This document shows, piece after piece, positions 10,766-22,236 of a stretch of DNA of 64,000 bases. The notes beneath the pieces were generated by a model. It did not search any database. It had not been told where the DNA came from and was given only the letters and a program-made list of their open reading frames with translations. The stretch comes from Papaver somniferum (lineage: Eukaryota > Streptophyta > Magnoliopsida > Ranunculales > Papaveraceae). The position numbers and the translations under genes are program-made. The DNA lies in the NCBI RefSeq assembly GCF_003573695.1, contig NC_039361.1:101310279-101374278 (forward strand), read 5' to 3'. Numbering within the stretch: the stretch's first letter is position 1; each line of letters begins with the position of its first letter.

Positions 10766-11025
10766 GGCAGATGTCACATTCCTTGATGTATTGGATCAAG
10801 TCATTTTTCATTCCTACCCAATGAAAATATGTCTTTGCTCTTTGCTAACTGGCCTGAGTGCCAGAATGCAAGTCTTTGCTACCTGGCCTGAGTGTCAGAA
10901 TGCAAGTCTGAGTGACATCAAGGAATGTGGCAGATGTCACATTCCTTGATGTATTGGAGAAAGTCTTTTTTCATTCCTACCCAATGAAAATATGTCTTTT
11001 CTCATTGCTAACTTATCTGAGTTGT
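10766..11025. repeat. Tandem duplication and hairpin inside G4 pol
   Basis: A segment starting GCAGATGTCACATTCCTTGA occurs at 10766 and again at 10931, about 75 bp nearly identical and 165 bp apart. Between the copies, a 33-bp unit with CCTGAGTGCCAGAATGCAAG is itself repeated (near 10854 and 10887). The junction at 10914-10953 is a perfect 15-bp inverted repeat (ACATCAAGGAATGTG / CACATTCCTTGATGT) with an 8-base loop. The duplication lies in the RNase H-integrase linker and disrupts the integrase zinc-binding region. Confidence 0.8.
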
Positions 11026-12400
11026 AGCTCTCCTGAACTTCTCCAAGCCATGTAGGTTGTAGCTGTGTGATGAGTTGGCACCGAGGAGACTCAGGGTGTG
11101 GGAATCTTGATAGAGCATCAGCCACCTTATTCTCCACTCCCTTCTTGTAACACACTGCATAGTCATATCCCAGTAATTTTGAAAGCCACTTTTGTTGTAC
11201 CATAGTGTGCAACTTCTGTTCCATGAAATATTTTAGACTTTGGTGATCTGTGTAAATTGTAAATTGATTTCCCACCAAATAAGACCTCCACTTTGTAACT
11301 GCCATAACTATGGCAAGTAATTCCTTCTCATAAGTGGACATGGAAAGAAATCTGGCCTTCATGCCTTTGCTGAAGTAAGCAATTGGCTGCCTGTTCTGCA
11401 GCAATACTGCTCTAACTCTTGTATCACATGCATCAGTTTCTACTTCAAAAAGCTGAGTGAAGTTAGGTAAGACCAGTACTTGAGTTGTGGTGACATCCTG
11501 ATTGAGGGAATCAAAAGCAACTTGAGATTTTGTACTCCACTGAAAATTGTCCTTCTTTAGTAACTCTGTCAAAGGCCTGTAAATAACTCCATATCCCCTA
11601 TAAAACTTCCTGTAATATCCAGTGAGGCCCAAGAAGCCTCTAAGCTCCTTTAAGTTGGTGGGTGCAGGCCATTTGAGCATACAATCAATCTTAGCTGGGT
11701 CAGCTACTACACCTTCTCCTGTGATGATGTAGCCTATGTAATCCACCTTAGTTTGGCCAAATGTACACTTGCTGAGTTTGGAAAAAAAGGTATGTTGATG
11801 TACAGTCTTGAGAGTAATTTCCAGATGTTCTAAATGTGTCTTCATGTCAGGTATATATACCAAAATGTCGTCAAAGAATACCAATATGAACTTCCTCAAA
11901 TATGGTTTAAATATATCATTCATCAATGTTTTAAAGGATGCTGGTGCATTTGTCAGGACAAAGGGCATAACCATGAACTCATAATGTCCTTGATGGGTCT
12001 TAAAAGCAGTCTTGTAAGTATCTGGAGGGTACACTCTAATTTGGTTATACCCAATCCTCAAATAAATCTTAGTAAATATCTTGGATCCAAACAACTCATC
12101 TAGCAGTTATTCTATTATTGGAATAGGATACTTTTCCTTGATTGTAGCTTCATTCAACCTTCTATAATCCATACAGAATCTCTAGATGCCATATTTTTTC
12201 TTTACTAAGAGAACTGGTGAAGATAAAGGGCTGTGGCTGGGTTGAATTATACGAGACTGCAACATTTCTCGTACCAATTGCTCCACCACCTCCTTCTGTA
12301 TGTATGGAATCCTTTACGACCTTTGATTGGAAGGTGTAGTGAGCGGTTTCAAGGGTATATGATGATCATGAGTTCTGGAATGGGGTAGGGATTTAGGTTC
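10937..12400 (-). pseudogene. pol: G4 reverse transcriptase and RNase H, inactive
   Basis: RT copies the element RNA into cDNA and RNase H removes the RNA. The ORF at 10937-12094 holds RT motif A, VMPF.LTNAPASF, the FFDD box (Asp pair at 11867-11872) and RNase H motifs (ETDAC, TIYTDHQSLKYF, VADALSRFPH). Motif A reads KIYLRIGYNQIRV: the expected catalytic Asp is Tyr (codon 12062-12064). VMPFG has become VMPFV. The N-terminal part (12095-12400) is recognisable (FCMDYRRLNEATIKEKYPIP) but has at least three in-frame stops. The element cannot make active RT. Confidence 0.88.
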
Positions 12401-12548
12401 TTGAAAAATGGAATCATAATTTTTCAATATATAGGTTTAATGGGTTCTGGAATTGTATTTTGTGTTTCACAAGCAGTAATGGCAAAGAGGCTACCAATCA
12501 ACCCATGTTTGTTTTTCTTAAGCCATTTATGAAATTCACTTCTTGTCA

Positions 12549-14219
12549 TCATTGATATTGAACTGGGGGAGTGTTACCTTGTAAAGAAATGCTCTCTCCA
12601 TCCTTGTTGAATGTCACAGTTATCTTCTTGAAGTCAAAAGAAATTGGGCTCATATTCTTCATCAAATATACACCAAGCACCATATCACAGTCACCTAGTT
12701 TCAAAAGTATCATGTCCCACTGGAACTCATGTCCTTGCATTTTTCATTGGAATGAAGAGCACTTAGCATCACTGGCCATTTTAGTACCATTTGCAACAAC
12801 TACCCATAAGGAAGTGGAAAGATTAATCTGAACTCCACATCTCTCAGCAGCTACAAGGTCCAAGAAACCATGAGTGCTCCCACTATATATCAAGATAGTT
12901 AAGGACTGCTTCCTGTTAAAGCCTTCAATCTTGATGGTGTTCTGAGATACATTTCCTGCCAAGGCATGCACTGATATCTCTACTTCTTCTTCAGTACCAG
13001 GTGACATGGGAGTATCACAAGGAGATTCTTCTCCAGATTGAGTGGTGTCTTCTTCATCAGCAACCAACATATATATTTTTTGCTTTATGCATTTATGTCC
13101 TGCATGAAAAAATTCGTCACAATTGTAACATAGTTCTCTTTCCCTTCCTTTTCTCATTTCAGTATAAGATAACCTTTTAATTGGAGGGGGAGATACAGTG
13201 GTGGAAGTTTGGGAATTTTTGGTGAAGTTTCTAGGACTTGTAACTAGAGAAGGATTGTTTCTTTGTGTGTATTGGTTGGGAACATAGAGTGGGGCAGGTT
13301 TATGAGAGTTTCTTGACCTTTTTGCTGCATTTTCAATGAGTGCCTCCTGCACTCTGGCTAGGTAGACTGCATTTACCAATGTTTTGGGTGAAAACATTTG
13401 CACATGTAGTCTCAGTTATTCTTTAAGTCCACTAATAAAGCTAGAAGTGAAATACCCTTCTGTAAGGTGGAGGTATTTAGCTAAGATTAAAGCCTTTAAT
13501 TCTTCAAAAACTTCCCGATAGTCAAGAACTGAACCTATCTGTTGAATCTTGTTAAACTCTACTACAACATCATCATGTCCTAATTCTTGGAAACGAAGAC
13601 ATATATATCTAAGGAAATCTTCCCACATCACCACTTGTTTACCAATTTGATAATCCTGAAACCATACATTTGTTTTTCCTTCTAAATACATGGAAGCCAT
13701 ATTTACCATTTGGGAGTCTGTCATATTGTGCATAGTAAATAATTTCCTACACTTACGTATCCAGGAACGAGGATTTGTACCATCAAACTTCGGAAATTCA
13801 ACCTTGAGTTTAGGTTATTGAAATTGATTATGGTCTTGATTCCCAAAAAAATAACGAGGATGGTTAGAGTGATTGTCACATGAATTGGAATGATTTTGAT
13901 TGGTAGATGGTGATGGACCCAAGATGCTGCCAGGTTCGCTGTGGGGAATGTCTCTGTTGACTTGATTTCTGCTTGAAACCTCAATGGAACAATCTATCTA
14001 AGAAGCTATGACAGTATTAATGGCGGTCATGAGCTCTGGAGTTGGTTTCCCTTGAGCTTCCTTGATCTCTGTAATAGATTTCATCACTACATCATATTTA
14101 ACCGATCAATCGCTTTGAGATTTTGCTAGGTCATCCATTTTCTTACTGTAATTTGCTTGTGTTGTAGTAATCTCTTCGATTTTTCTGGTTATTTCTTCGA
14201 CAGAAGCTTTGTTAGCCAT
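12549..14219 (-). pseudogene. gag: G4 gag and protease, broken
   Basis: The gag ATG is at 14219 (MANKASVEEI). A retrotransposon gag domain spans about 13416-13820 (VNMASMYLEGKTNVWFQDY ... GSVLDYREVFEELKAL). A CCHC zinc knuckle CYNCDEFFHAGHKC is at 13089-13130, a chromovirus-type sequence. The aspartic protease follows. Its active site reads LIYSGSTHGFLD instead of an Asp-Ser-Gly triad, with Tyr at 12885-12887. Its second half (GDCDMVLGV) is in another frame at 12549-12740. Several stops and frameshifts occur before 13733, so neither gag nor protease can be expressed whole. Confidence 0.85.
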
Positions 14220-14238
14220 GATAGGTTTAAGGATCGAT

Positions 14239-14251
14239 GCTCTTGATACCA
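14239..14251 (-). promoter_or_regulatory. G4 primer binding site
   Basis: TGGTATCAAGAGC on the minus strand lies three bases from the LTR edge. It is a tRNA-Met-type site with one extra A relative to TGGTATCAGAGC. Confidence 0.7.
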
Positions 14252-14254
14252 ATT

Positions 14255-14511
14255 TGTAGTGATCTACACTACAAAGGGTTGATAATTCTGGGATCTGAGG
14301 TATGAATTAGAAGAGAAGGGAAGAAGATAATAAGAAGAGAAAAGTTAGAGAAGATAAGAGCTAGAATAAGAGATAGAAAATAGTTTTATCAATAATTGGT
14401 TAGTTGTCCTCACTGACAGGCTGGATACAAATACAATCATATTGGCCCTGCCTTAACAACAATTAATAAAGGCACACACACAAATGATAAGGGCACCAGA
14501 CAGTGCTAACA
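14255..14511 (-). mobile_element. G4 5' LTR (257 bp)
   Basis: On the minus strand it begins TGTTAGCACTGTCTGG and ends GATCACTACA next to the primer site. It is purine-rich on the plus strand. Its right edge abuts A0 LTR sequence. Confidence 0.75.
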
Positions 14512-14950
14512 AGGTCTAAGACATCATCTTTTGAATTTTGTCAAGAATATAAGATGAACTTGGTTAAAGCGAAAGCTTATCAACACATATTTCGAGAAAT
14601 ATGTAAGCGAGTTAAACTCAGCTCTAAATATCAAATGTGCATAATTGAAGTCTATGTAGCTATACGACTTTTTTCTCAAATATGATATAGAGTATATAGA
14701 CTTTTGAGTGATATATGAGTTCAAGTCTCCGCATACCTTTTGTTGATGAAGTTCCAAAAGCTCCCCTTAGTAGTTTTTCGTCCTTGATCGATGAATGCCG
14801 TGAAGTCTAATGCTCAACTACACTTTCTATCCTAATCCGAGACTTAGCTATAAGTAGATTAAAAATCAAGACTTATAGTTTTGGAAACTAAACTTGACAA
14901 CAAGCTTGAAATAGCAACGCTTGCGAGTTCGACCGAGGAGTGCTCTAACA
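14512..14950 (-). mobile_element. A0 5' LTR, distal part (U3 start)
   Basis: The continuation of the A0 LTR beyond G4, aligning with the start of other A LTRs ('cgaaagcttatcaacacatatttcgag', 'actaagtctcgga' on the complement). It ends at 14950 with the inverted LTR start TGTTAGAGCACTCC. The sequence to its right is a plus-strand LTR remnant into which A0 inserted. The expected TSD is TTATC (14951-14955). Confidence 0.8.
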
Positions 14951-15598
14951 TTATCTGTGAGAGGCATATTGGTTTAAATTCTTCAATTAAGTTGAAACAA
15001 CTGTTAGGTTGTAAAGGACGTCATCTAAGGGAATCAATTGCGCAGAAACCTGCTGGGATGCAAGAGGCGTAAGGAGCGCGACTGTAACTGAATTGTTTTG
15101 AGGGTTTAATTCGGTCTCAACAACATTCTAGTCTGAAGTTATTTATAGTCGGCTAGAGCCCGTAGCGGCTTAATACAGTTTGTTGTTCAATCTGGACTAG
15201 GTCTCGCGGTTTTTCTGCATTTGCGGGTTTCCCCTTTAACAAATTTTCTGGTGTATGTGTTATTTATTTTCCGCATTATATTGCTTATCTTTATAATTGA
15301 AATATCACAGTTTGTTCGTAAATAATCAAAGTAGATATATCCGTCCTTGTTTGTTGGATACGATTTGATTTATTCTTGGATATTGATCTTCGGAATCGTC
15401 CAAGTACTCTCATACGTAAATCAGGTCAAGGACTAGTCTCTGTAAACTTTCTGATAATGAGAGAAAGAGATATAACTCTAAATATTATTCCTTGATTGAG
15501 ATTCATTAAGTTGGACTCTCGGAACTGTATTTAAGTTTGTCCATACAGGTTTCCTAAAAAAAAAAATGGTGGTGCATTTTGGTACCCCTGCGTTTGCA
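14951..15598 (+). mobile_element. Older A-like LTR remnant (R-U5 end)
   Basis: Plus-strand 3' part of an LTR related to family A but diverged. It has 'catctaagggaatcaa', 'tagcggcttaatacag', 'ggactaggtctcgcgg' and 'ttccgcattata' in the usual order and ends GCGTTTGCA at the edge of unit X. No primer site follows, so it is the right end of a 3' or solo LTR. Its left part is displaced by A0. Confidence 0.7.
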
Positions 15599-16848
15599 AA
15601 AACAATTAGTCAAAATAAAGGTGATGGAAGAATCGTTGACGGTGGTGAAGGATGTAGAGCAGCATAGATAGTGTGAACTGTGAAGAAGATGATGTAAAAG
15701 GCTTAGTCACATCAACTCAGGGTCATTCCAGATTAGGTTAGGTTATAGGTATATCATTTCCTCAGCCAAAATGCATTTGATATTTACTCAAATCTGAAAA
15801 TCAACGGTTATAGCATGCACAAACGTGTGCCAAAGTTCTAGTATTGTATTTACACGTTTATAACGGTCGTTGTCAAATTAAAATGAGAAACATCAAATAA
15901 ACGCAAGGAAAGATACAAAACGCAAATAAATCACGAAGAGAAAGCGCGATCTACCACGATAGTACCTATATCTTGTTCTTTGATATTGGAGAAGAAATGT
16001 ACTCGGAATCATAATTCGACAATTTTGAAAGATTTTCTTCTTAGAAAGATACGCCCCTATGACAGAGTGATTTTCCCAAAGAACTTTTATGTGTGCAGTG
16101 AATATCCCAAAGCCCTAGATCAATTTTTCCGATGATGAAGAACTTGATCTTCTCCCGTATCGACTCGGTGACGTACTTTTATAAAGAAAATCAAATATGA
16201 ACAAATTGTTAGAAAGAAACACTTAAAACCGCGCAAAGAAACTTACTTTAAAATAACGCGAAAAAATTTACATGGACACTTCATATAAACTAGTGAAGGT
16301 ATAACAATAACTTACTTTATACATAAATTTGATGGCCTACTTTCTTTACTAATTAGCATTTTAGAATCGTTCAGAACCTTTGTCTACCCTTTCGATGTTT
16401 CCCTAATTAGGAGCCATGCCTTTTCTTACATGAATTAGGAGAAGAAAAAAAACTTAAAACAGAATTATTAGCGAACATAAGTTTTCACCACATCCACCTT
16501 TTTTAACCTTTTTTCTTTCTCAAACTTCTCTGTATACTTCAAATACTAACATACATACATTACACAAATAAAATTTCCCTATTTATTCTCCAAATCATAA
16601 CATACATACACTCATCAACATATTTTCAAAAATGGCAAAGCAAGAACATACTATGAGTTTGCACTACTGAATCATTTACAAAACGGAAAAATGAATGGGT
16701 TTTGTCTCTGTTATTTTAAGACATGGTTTTTGGTGAAGGAAAAGCTGGTTAGAGATTTAACATTGATTGAAAATAATAAAGATCAAGACGAAGCCGTCCG
16801 GGATTGAGAATATTCCAGATGGGTTTATTATGATCCAAAAGAATCAGT
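15599..16848. repeat. Unit X, copy 1
   Basis: First copy of a tandemly duplicated unit (offset 1246 bp). The second copy starts at 16849 and continues at 61946. It is AT-rich, with no long ORF. Near the end is a leader-like CT/AC-rich stretch (16500-16630), then ATGGCAAAGCAAGAACATAC at 16632, open for only 12 codons, and a further stretch (16730-16830) with codon-like character but no intact frame. It could be a duplicated promoter and 5' end of a dead gene or an old element. The site GCGAT at 15946-15950 is the empty counterpart of the G2 insertion site. Confidence 0.7.
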
Positions 16849-17195
16849 CAAAATAAAGGTGATGAGAGAATCGTTGACGGTGATGAAGGTTGTAGAGTAA
16901 CATAGGTAGTGTTAATTGTGAAGAAGATGATGTAAAAGGATTAGTCACATTAACTCAGAGTCATTCTAGATTAGGTTAAGCTCGGGGAATATGTAGATCA
17001 TTTTCTCAGTCAAAATGGTTTCGATATTTACTCACATCTGAAAATCAACGGTTTTAGCATGCGCAAACGTGTGCCAAACGTTCTAGTATTGTATTTACAT
17101 GTTTATATATGTCCGCAACCAATTAAAATGAGAAACATCAAACAAATGCAAAGAAAGGTACGAAATGCAAATGAATCGCGAAGAGAAAGCACAAT
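16849..17195. repeat. Unit X, copy 2, left half
   Basis: About 347 bp that closely follow copy 1 (15603-15950), from AGTCAAAATAAAGGTGATG to 'gaagagaaagc'. It is cut at 17195 by the outer element. Its last five bases (ACAAT) are the left TSD. Confidence 0.8.
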
Positions 17196-18278
17196 TGATG
17201 GGCACCTAATATTGCATATATTCTTATCTTTTTGAATGTGCTTACAGTATTGATAGGTGTTGTAAACACCTAATTTTATATCTAGTATTTATGCTTTCTT
17301 TGCTACTTTTCTTGTAAATTATGTATCTTATATTTTCTTTTGAGTTTATTAGGTGCGATGGACTCATTATGAGCAAAAGAATGAGAAAACGTCAATTTAG
17401 AGCGTAAAAGGAAAAAAGATCAATTCGCAGGCGAGCTGTACTGGGAATCAGCTAGAATGCGAAAGAAGGAGGTGAAGATGAACTGTTTGTTCCCCATAAC
17501 TGACAATTGGTTGTGTGAATTTATCATGCAGCTTGGATGGAAACAGAAGTGATTAGGTTTTGTGATGAATTAGAATTCAGGGCTAGGTCAGAAATAGATG
17601 GCAGGAATTGAAATGGTGTTGCAGTGGTGATTGTGAACTACAGCTGGGGATGTTGGTGCCTGAAGCTGGAGGAATTTAATTGGTAAATGCTGTTGATTTT
17701 GGTAATGAACTGAAGTGTGCTGGTAGAACTGGATGAATTCGCTGCTGCAGAATTTGATGTGCGGATGAATAAAGAAGTAATGGCAACAATGCAGATGAAG
17801 CCAAAATTGCAGGTGGAATGGTTGGATGTGACTCAAGATTTGGCACTGATGGTTTGGCGCAAACGATGCTGCTTTTGATCCCGTAGAAGAATTGAAAGAA
17901 TCAGGAGATTATGGTGTTGTTGAGCTCGAGAGTAAGAGAAGATTTTGCTGAGTGTTGGTGTTTCTGTAAGGTCAGAAGAGATGATACAGTGCAACTGAAG
18001 GCAATGATGTGGAATGGGTTCAGCTGGTTGCAATGGATCTGTAGGCGATTGTAAGTGGAGCTGGTGGTTGCAGCTCAGATAAAAGCAAGCAATGAAGCTA
18101 AGTGGTGGCTAGTCAGGGAAGTGGCGATATGAATTGGTAAGAAGCTCAGATCTGGTGTGTTGACTAAATGGGTCGGAGAACGGATGGATGAATGAGTTGA
18201 ATTGTGACAAGGAAATGCAGAATATAGTTGTTCTGAAGCTGAGGTGCTGGTTGCGTTAGAGTTCTGCAGCTGAAATTG
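17196..18278 (+). mobile_element. G2 left end (LTR U3-like)
   Basis: It starts TGATGGGCACC with an AT-rich head including the inverted pair AGGTGTT/AACACCT near 17254. From about 17540 it becomes rich in purines and in 'tggtg/gctgg' words. No gene is evident. The stretch ends at 18278, where a B-family LTR begins. Which part after 17532 belongs to G2 itself is uncertain. Confidence 0.5.
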
Positions 18279-18579
18279 TGTTATAGTATTGCTCGGTTGA
18301 ACCCACCAAGCGTTGGTATGTCAAGTTTGGTTGTAATATTTTGGTGAATCAAAACTCATGTTAAGAGTCGCTTGATTATGTACTAGAGTTAAACTTCGTA
18401 TAGGTTAGCTTGAAAGTATTAGGATATGAGACATTACAAGTATTGCGAGTCTTGAAGATATGAAGAAGCAAGGAGATACAACGACAACAATCATCCTTCC
18501 ACTTGAGGTTAGTGATATTTGACTTGAACCGTTTCATTCCCTAACGTATCTTTCAAGTCGTACATATTGAAAGCATCAC
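18279..18579 (+). mobile_element. B1 LTR, part 1 of 3
   Basis: It starts TGTTATAGTATTGCTCGG, a diverged form of the B start TGTTAGAGCATTGCTCGG seen inverted at 42834 and 51285. It continues to 18579 and is interrupted by A1. The last five bases (ATCAC) are the left TSD of A1. Confidence 0.8.
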
Positions 18580-20971
18580 TGTTAGAGCACTGCTCGGTCG
18601 AACTCGCATGCGTTACTATATCAAGAATGTTTGTCAATGTTAGTGATCAAAACTATAAGTTTTGATTTCTAGTCTATTATAACTAAGTCTCGGACTAGGA
18701 TAGTAAGTGTAGTTGAGTTCAATAACTTCATAGCGATTCATCATACAAGTAGAAGAACTACTCAAGGAACCGGTGGAACTTCTTGACAAAAAGGTATGTG
18801 AATACTTGAACTTATATGTCACTCAAAATTCTATCTATTCTATCTCCTACTTCTTGAGACAAAAGTCGTATGCTATATATATAGAATTAGATTATACACA
18901 TTTGGTATTTCGAGCCGAGTATACCTCGCCTATCTATATCTCGAAATATGTGTTGGTAAGCGTTTCGCTTCGACCATGTTTTTCTTTACCTAGTGACGCA
19001 AGTCATGATATGTTTCAATCACTTTGAAAATTTCTTTGACGAGAAATAGTGTAATAACTATATAACGTCCTCTAAGAATGTTTCAATGATTGGAATGAGA
19101 TTTTAGATTACATAACCATGATGGACATACGTATGTTGTGGAAACACATATGTGCATAAGTCTTATACTGGAAATCGGCTAGTATCCAAGTCCGGGAACT
19201 GCCGAAGTTCTCAAACTCGAGAATTTCTGCTGAGTTAACAAACTGCTTGCGTGAGCCAAGTCCATGAACCCAGTCCGCTAACCGACGAAGTTCTCAAACC
19301 CGAGAATTTATGTTGTAGTTTGTGAACTCTTTCATGTAGCTCAAGTCCGCGAACCTAGTCTGCGAACTTGTGTAGGTTATATATCTAAAAATGATTTTTG
19401 AACTTAACTCTTAAAGACTAAGGAATGATTTTACAAACCGTGGCTATAAAGTTCATGAAACGATTCATGTGAATCAAATCATCTTTGCTTCAATTGTGTC
19501 TTGTGTAGTACATGAGATTTTCTTGCAATTGAACAACTATTTAACTAGTTAATATGAGTCTAGTTATGGTGAAGAAGAAAGTGGTTGGTATGAAATGCTC
19601 AAATGGCTAACCTTTTGGTTGACTATTATTGAAATGCTCAAATGGCTAACCTTTTGGTTAACAATGTACACGTTTGGGTACGGTTAACAAAACTAGAAGC
19701 GTGCATTTCATTTGTGTATAACAAGCTAAGATTTCGATCTAACGGTTGAGATATATTAGATTGAATCTAAATCAGGTTTTCATCTAAAAGTGGATAGTGT
19801 TTGCTTTATGAGCAAGACGAAAACCTGATTTGAAAGACTATATAAGGGGACACCTAGCAACTCTACAAACTAATACCCAAACCTTACGTGTGATACTAGT
19901 TTGCGTGCTATAGTCGATTCTCCTTTAACCTTTGGTTTTCTTCTTTTAAAACCATGTTAACGACTTAAAGACTTCATTGGGATTGTGAAGCCAGACCGAT
20001 ACTACTTTTATCTTAGTTGTGTGTTATGATCTTGCATCTTCTATCGTACGAGTACAATCAGATTGATTGGCTTGAGATTTGATATCTCCGATAGGCAAGA
20101 TATAAAAAGTAATCACGAACATCTTCGTCTCATCGTTTGTGATTCCACGACGTCTTGTTTCGCTACCATACGATTAAGATTGTTGTGAGGTGATTGATTA
20201 ATCTAGGATGTTCTTCGGGAATATAAGACCGGATTATCAATTCTGCTCACCTTGATTTTATATCAAAAGATGAAACAAAAACTTTAGGGTTTTTCTGTGG
20301 GAGGCAGATTGATCCTTTGATATACTTGTCTGTGTGAGACAGATTTGTTTATTGTTAAAGCCTGCGATTTTGGTTCGTAGCAACTCTTAGTTGTGGGTGA
20401 GATCAGCTAAGGGAATCAAGTGCGTAGTATCATGCTAGGATCAGAGGCGCATGGGTGTAATTGTACCTTGGATCAGTGGGAGACTGATTGGGGTTCAACT
20501 ACAGTCCAGTCCGAAGTTAGCTTAGAGTAGGCTAGTGTCTGTAGCGGCTTAATACAGTGTGTATTCAATCTGTACTAGGTACCGGGATTTTTCTGCATTT
20601 GCGGTTTCCTCGTTAACAAAACTTCTGGTGTTTGTGTTATTTCTTTTCCGCATTATATTTGTTTATATAATAGAAATAATACAGGTTGTGCGTTAGATCA
20701 ATCAATTGGATAGTCCGACTTAACGGTTGTTGATTGATCCTTGGATATTGGTCTTTGGTACCATCCAAGTTTATCTCTCTTTGATAAAGACTCGCAGATT
20801 TTTATTTGCTTGAGTAAAGATCAAATCGAGAGATTGAGATATAAACTCTTTAATATACTTTTATATTGATTGAGTCTCACTAGTTGATTCTCATAAAAAG
20901 TATATTGGAGTTTGTCCATACAGATTGCTAAGAGAAATATTGGGTGGTGGTGTTAGACCATCGCTTTTTCA
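18580..20971 (+). mobile_element. A1 5' LTR (2392 bp)
   Basis: TGTTAGAGCACTGCTCGG to CGCTTTTTCA, followed by the primer site. U3 has degraded copies of the GTCCGCGAAC motif (19170-19360). There is a TATA box at 19839. The U5 has 'tagcggcttaatacagtgt', 'tgcatttgcggtttcctcg' and 'tccgcattatat'. Confidence 0.9.
19839..19847 (+). promoter_or_regulatory. TATA box of the A1 5' LTR
   Basis: TATATAAGG, at the same place in every A LTR (26162, 32368, 34608; minus strand at 55957), about 1.1 kb before the LTR end. The conserved position supports a promoter. Confidence 0.65.
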
Positions 20972-20973
20972 AT

Positions 20974-20985
20974 TGGTATCAGAGC
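20974..20985 (+). promoter_or_regulatory. A1 primer binding site (tRNA-iMet)
   Basis: TGGTATCAGAGC, two bases after the LTR end. Confidence 0.9.
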
Positions 20986-21198
20986 AGGCAAACATGATTA
21001 AGATCTTATAAGTCTGTGTTTGTCTGAGGACAGAATCTCTTGTGCATACCAAATATTCCTCCAAAAGATGTTAACCTTGTCAAGTGTCTCAGAAATACCT
21101 CAAAGGATTAGTCCTTAGATGATTCTTCCGAATCCCGAGGTAGGAAGACGGTTACATCTTGTGTTGACTACTCTTCCTCCAACGAGACCTTGGATACA

Positions 21199-22236
21199 AT
21201 GGCAAAAGCTGAAATTGAGCTCACAAGAATTGCAAAAAATTCCACTGAGTTTGTTGATCTTCAGAATCATGAACAGCTCATCGATGAATTTGAAAAGTCT
21301 ATTGATCGTGAACATGTACTCTATAACATCATAGAGTCATTCTCTAAGAATATTGAGAAATTTCTTCAAGAAAATAATCTACAACATGAAAAGATTTTTG
21401 ACCTTGAAAAGCTGATCAAAGAAGGCTCAATTAGAGAAAAATGTTTGATCAAGACGCATTCATCTGAACTTGACAGAATTCGTGTTGAGAAAGAGGAGCT
21501 AGATGCATCACTTTCACTAGCCCATGAACAGTGTATGACCTTGGAAAAGGAAAACTCTGTCTTAAATAAAAATTCTTCTATACCTCGTAACATACAGTAT
21601 ATGAAGAATTTTTCTCCAAAGGAATATTGTGTCAAAAAGGGTTTAAATATCTTACAATCTTCTCACAGGGATGTAGAGTTGAAACAAATGCCGATCATTG
21701 CATCTTCCCCACGAACCTGTACCTTCTGTGGAAAGGTAAATCACTATGCTATCCGTTGCTTTGCTAGGAAGAAACAAATCTCGAAATTTCTTAATTTGCT
21801 TCTTTCCACTATCAATGGAGTAAACAGTCAGCCGACTACAGCAGTGAAACCTATGCTTACAGTAAACCAGACAACTTATACAAATGATCTCTTCCCTATA
21901 AATCATTACAGGACACGTGTGCTCTCTAGTGACATAAATCCATGTGTTGCTAATGAAATCATCTCCTGTGCTTATAAGAACAACTCTGGTAAATCTAAGT
22001 CTAGAGTATGGAGACCCATTCTAGAAAATCCTCGTGAACCTATTTGTAGAGGTCCTAGACTCGGTAATCCGAAAGCTCCTTCGCTTGAGATTTCAGATAG
22101 AGATGTGAGAAACCTTCCTAAAAACAGAATCTATCAGGGGAAGACAAGAAATCCTGAGATCAGATGTCCAAGTGAAAATCACAACCATTCTCTCAATACC
22201 TATGGCGAGACTATGTCTCCCTCTGTTGTCCATTAG
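21199..22236 (+). CDS. Gag-like protein of A1: coiled coil plus zinc knuckle
   Basis: 345 codons from the ATG; the frame is open upstream to about 21107, so the N-terminus may be truncated. Residues 1 to about 115 are charged and heptad-rich (EFEKSIDREHV, LQHEKIFDLEKLIKEGSIR, RVEKEELDASLSLAHEQ), predicting coiled coil. A CCHC knuckle follows (CTFCGKVNHYAIRC; C174, C177, H182, C187). The tail is Arg/Pro-rich. This resembles the C-terminal half of a SIRE-like gag, including the second knuckle, but the UBN2 capsid part seen in A0 and B2 is missing. It could bind element RNA. The ORF has no stop, unlike its neighbours. Confidence 0.75.
   Translation: MAKAEIELTRIAKNSTEFVDLQNHEQLIDEFEKSIDREHVLYNIIESFSKNIEKFLQENNLQHEKIFDLEKLIKEGSIREKCLIKTHSSELDRIRVEKEELDASLSLAHEQCMTLEKENSVLNKNSSIPRNIQYMKNFSPKEYCVKKGLNILQSSHRDVELKQMPIIASSPRTCTFCGKVNHYAIRCFARKKQISKFLNLLLSTINGVNSQPTTAVKPMLTVNQTTYTNDLFPINHYRTRVLSSDINPCVANEIISCAYKNNSGKSKSRVWRPILENPREPICRGPRLGNPKAPSLEISDRDVRNLPKNRIYQGKTRNPEIRCPSENHNHSLNTYGETMSPSVVH

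Larger units (their letters stand above)
9756..14511 (-). mobile_element. Chromovirus-type Gypsy element G4, 3'-truncated
   Basis: A Ty3/Gypsy element with its 5' LTR at 14255-14511, primer site at 14239-14251, then gag, protease, RT, RNase H and integrase in chromovirus order. The integrase ends with the HPVFHVSQL motif typical of chromoviruses. Beyond about 9827 the coding sequence stops, and no second 257-bp LTR is found before the A0 LTR resumes near 9755, so the 3' LTR is missing. All ORFs are broken. The expected TSD next to the 5' LTR is AGGTC (14512-14516); its partner was lost with the 3' end. Confidence 0.8.

Noticed and set aside
17588..18033. His/Gln-rich minus-strand ORFs
   Set aside because: Antisense readings of a purine- and TGG-rich LTR-like stretch.
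18773..19027. Recurrent ORF with KKVCEYLNLYVTQNSIYSIS (also 33534, 56712)
   Set aside because: It recurs only because it is A-family LTR U3 sequence. It is upstream of the TATA box and not open in all copies.
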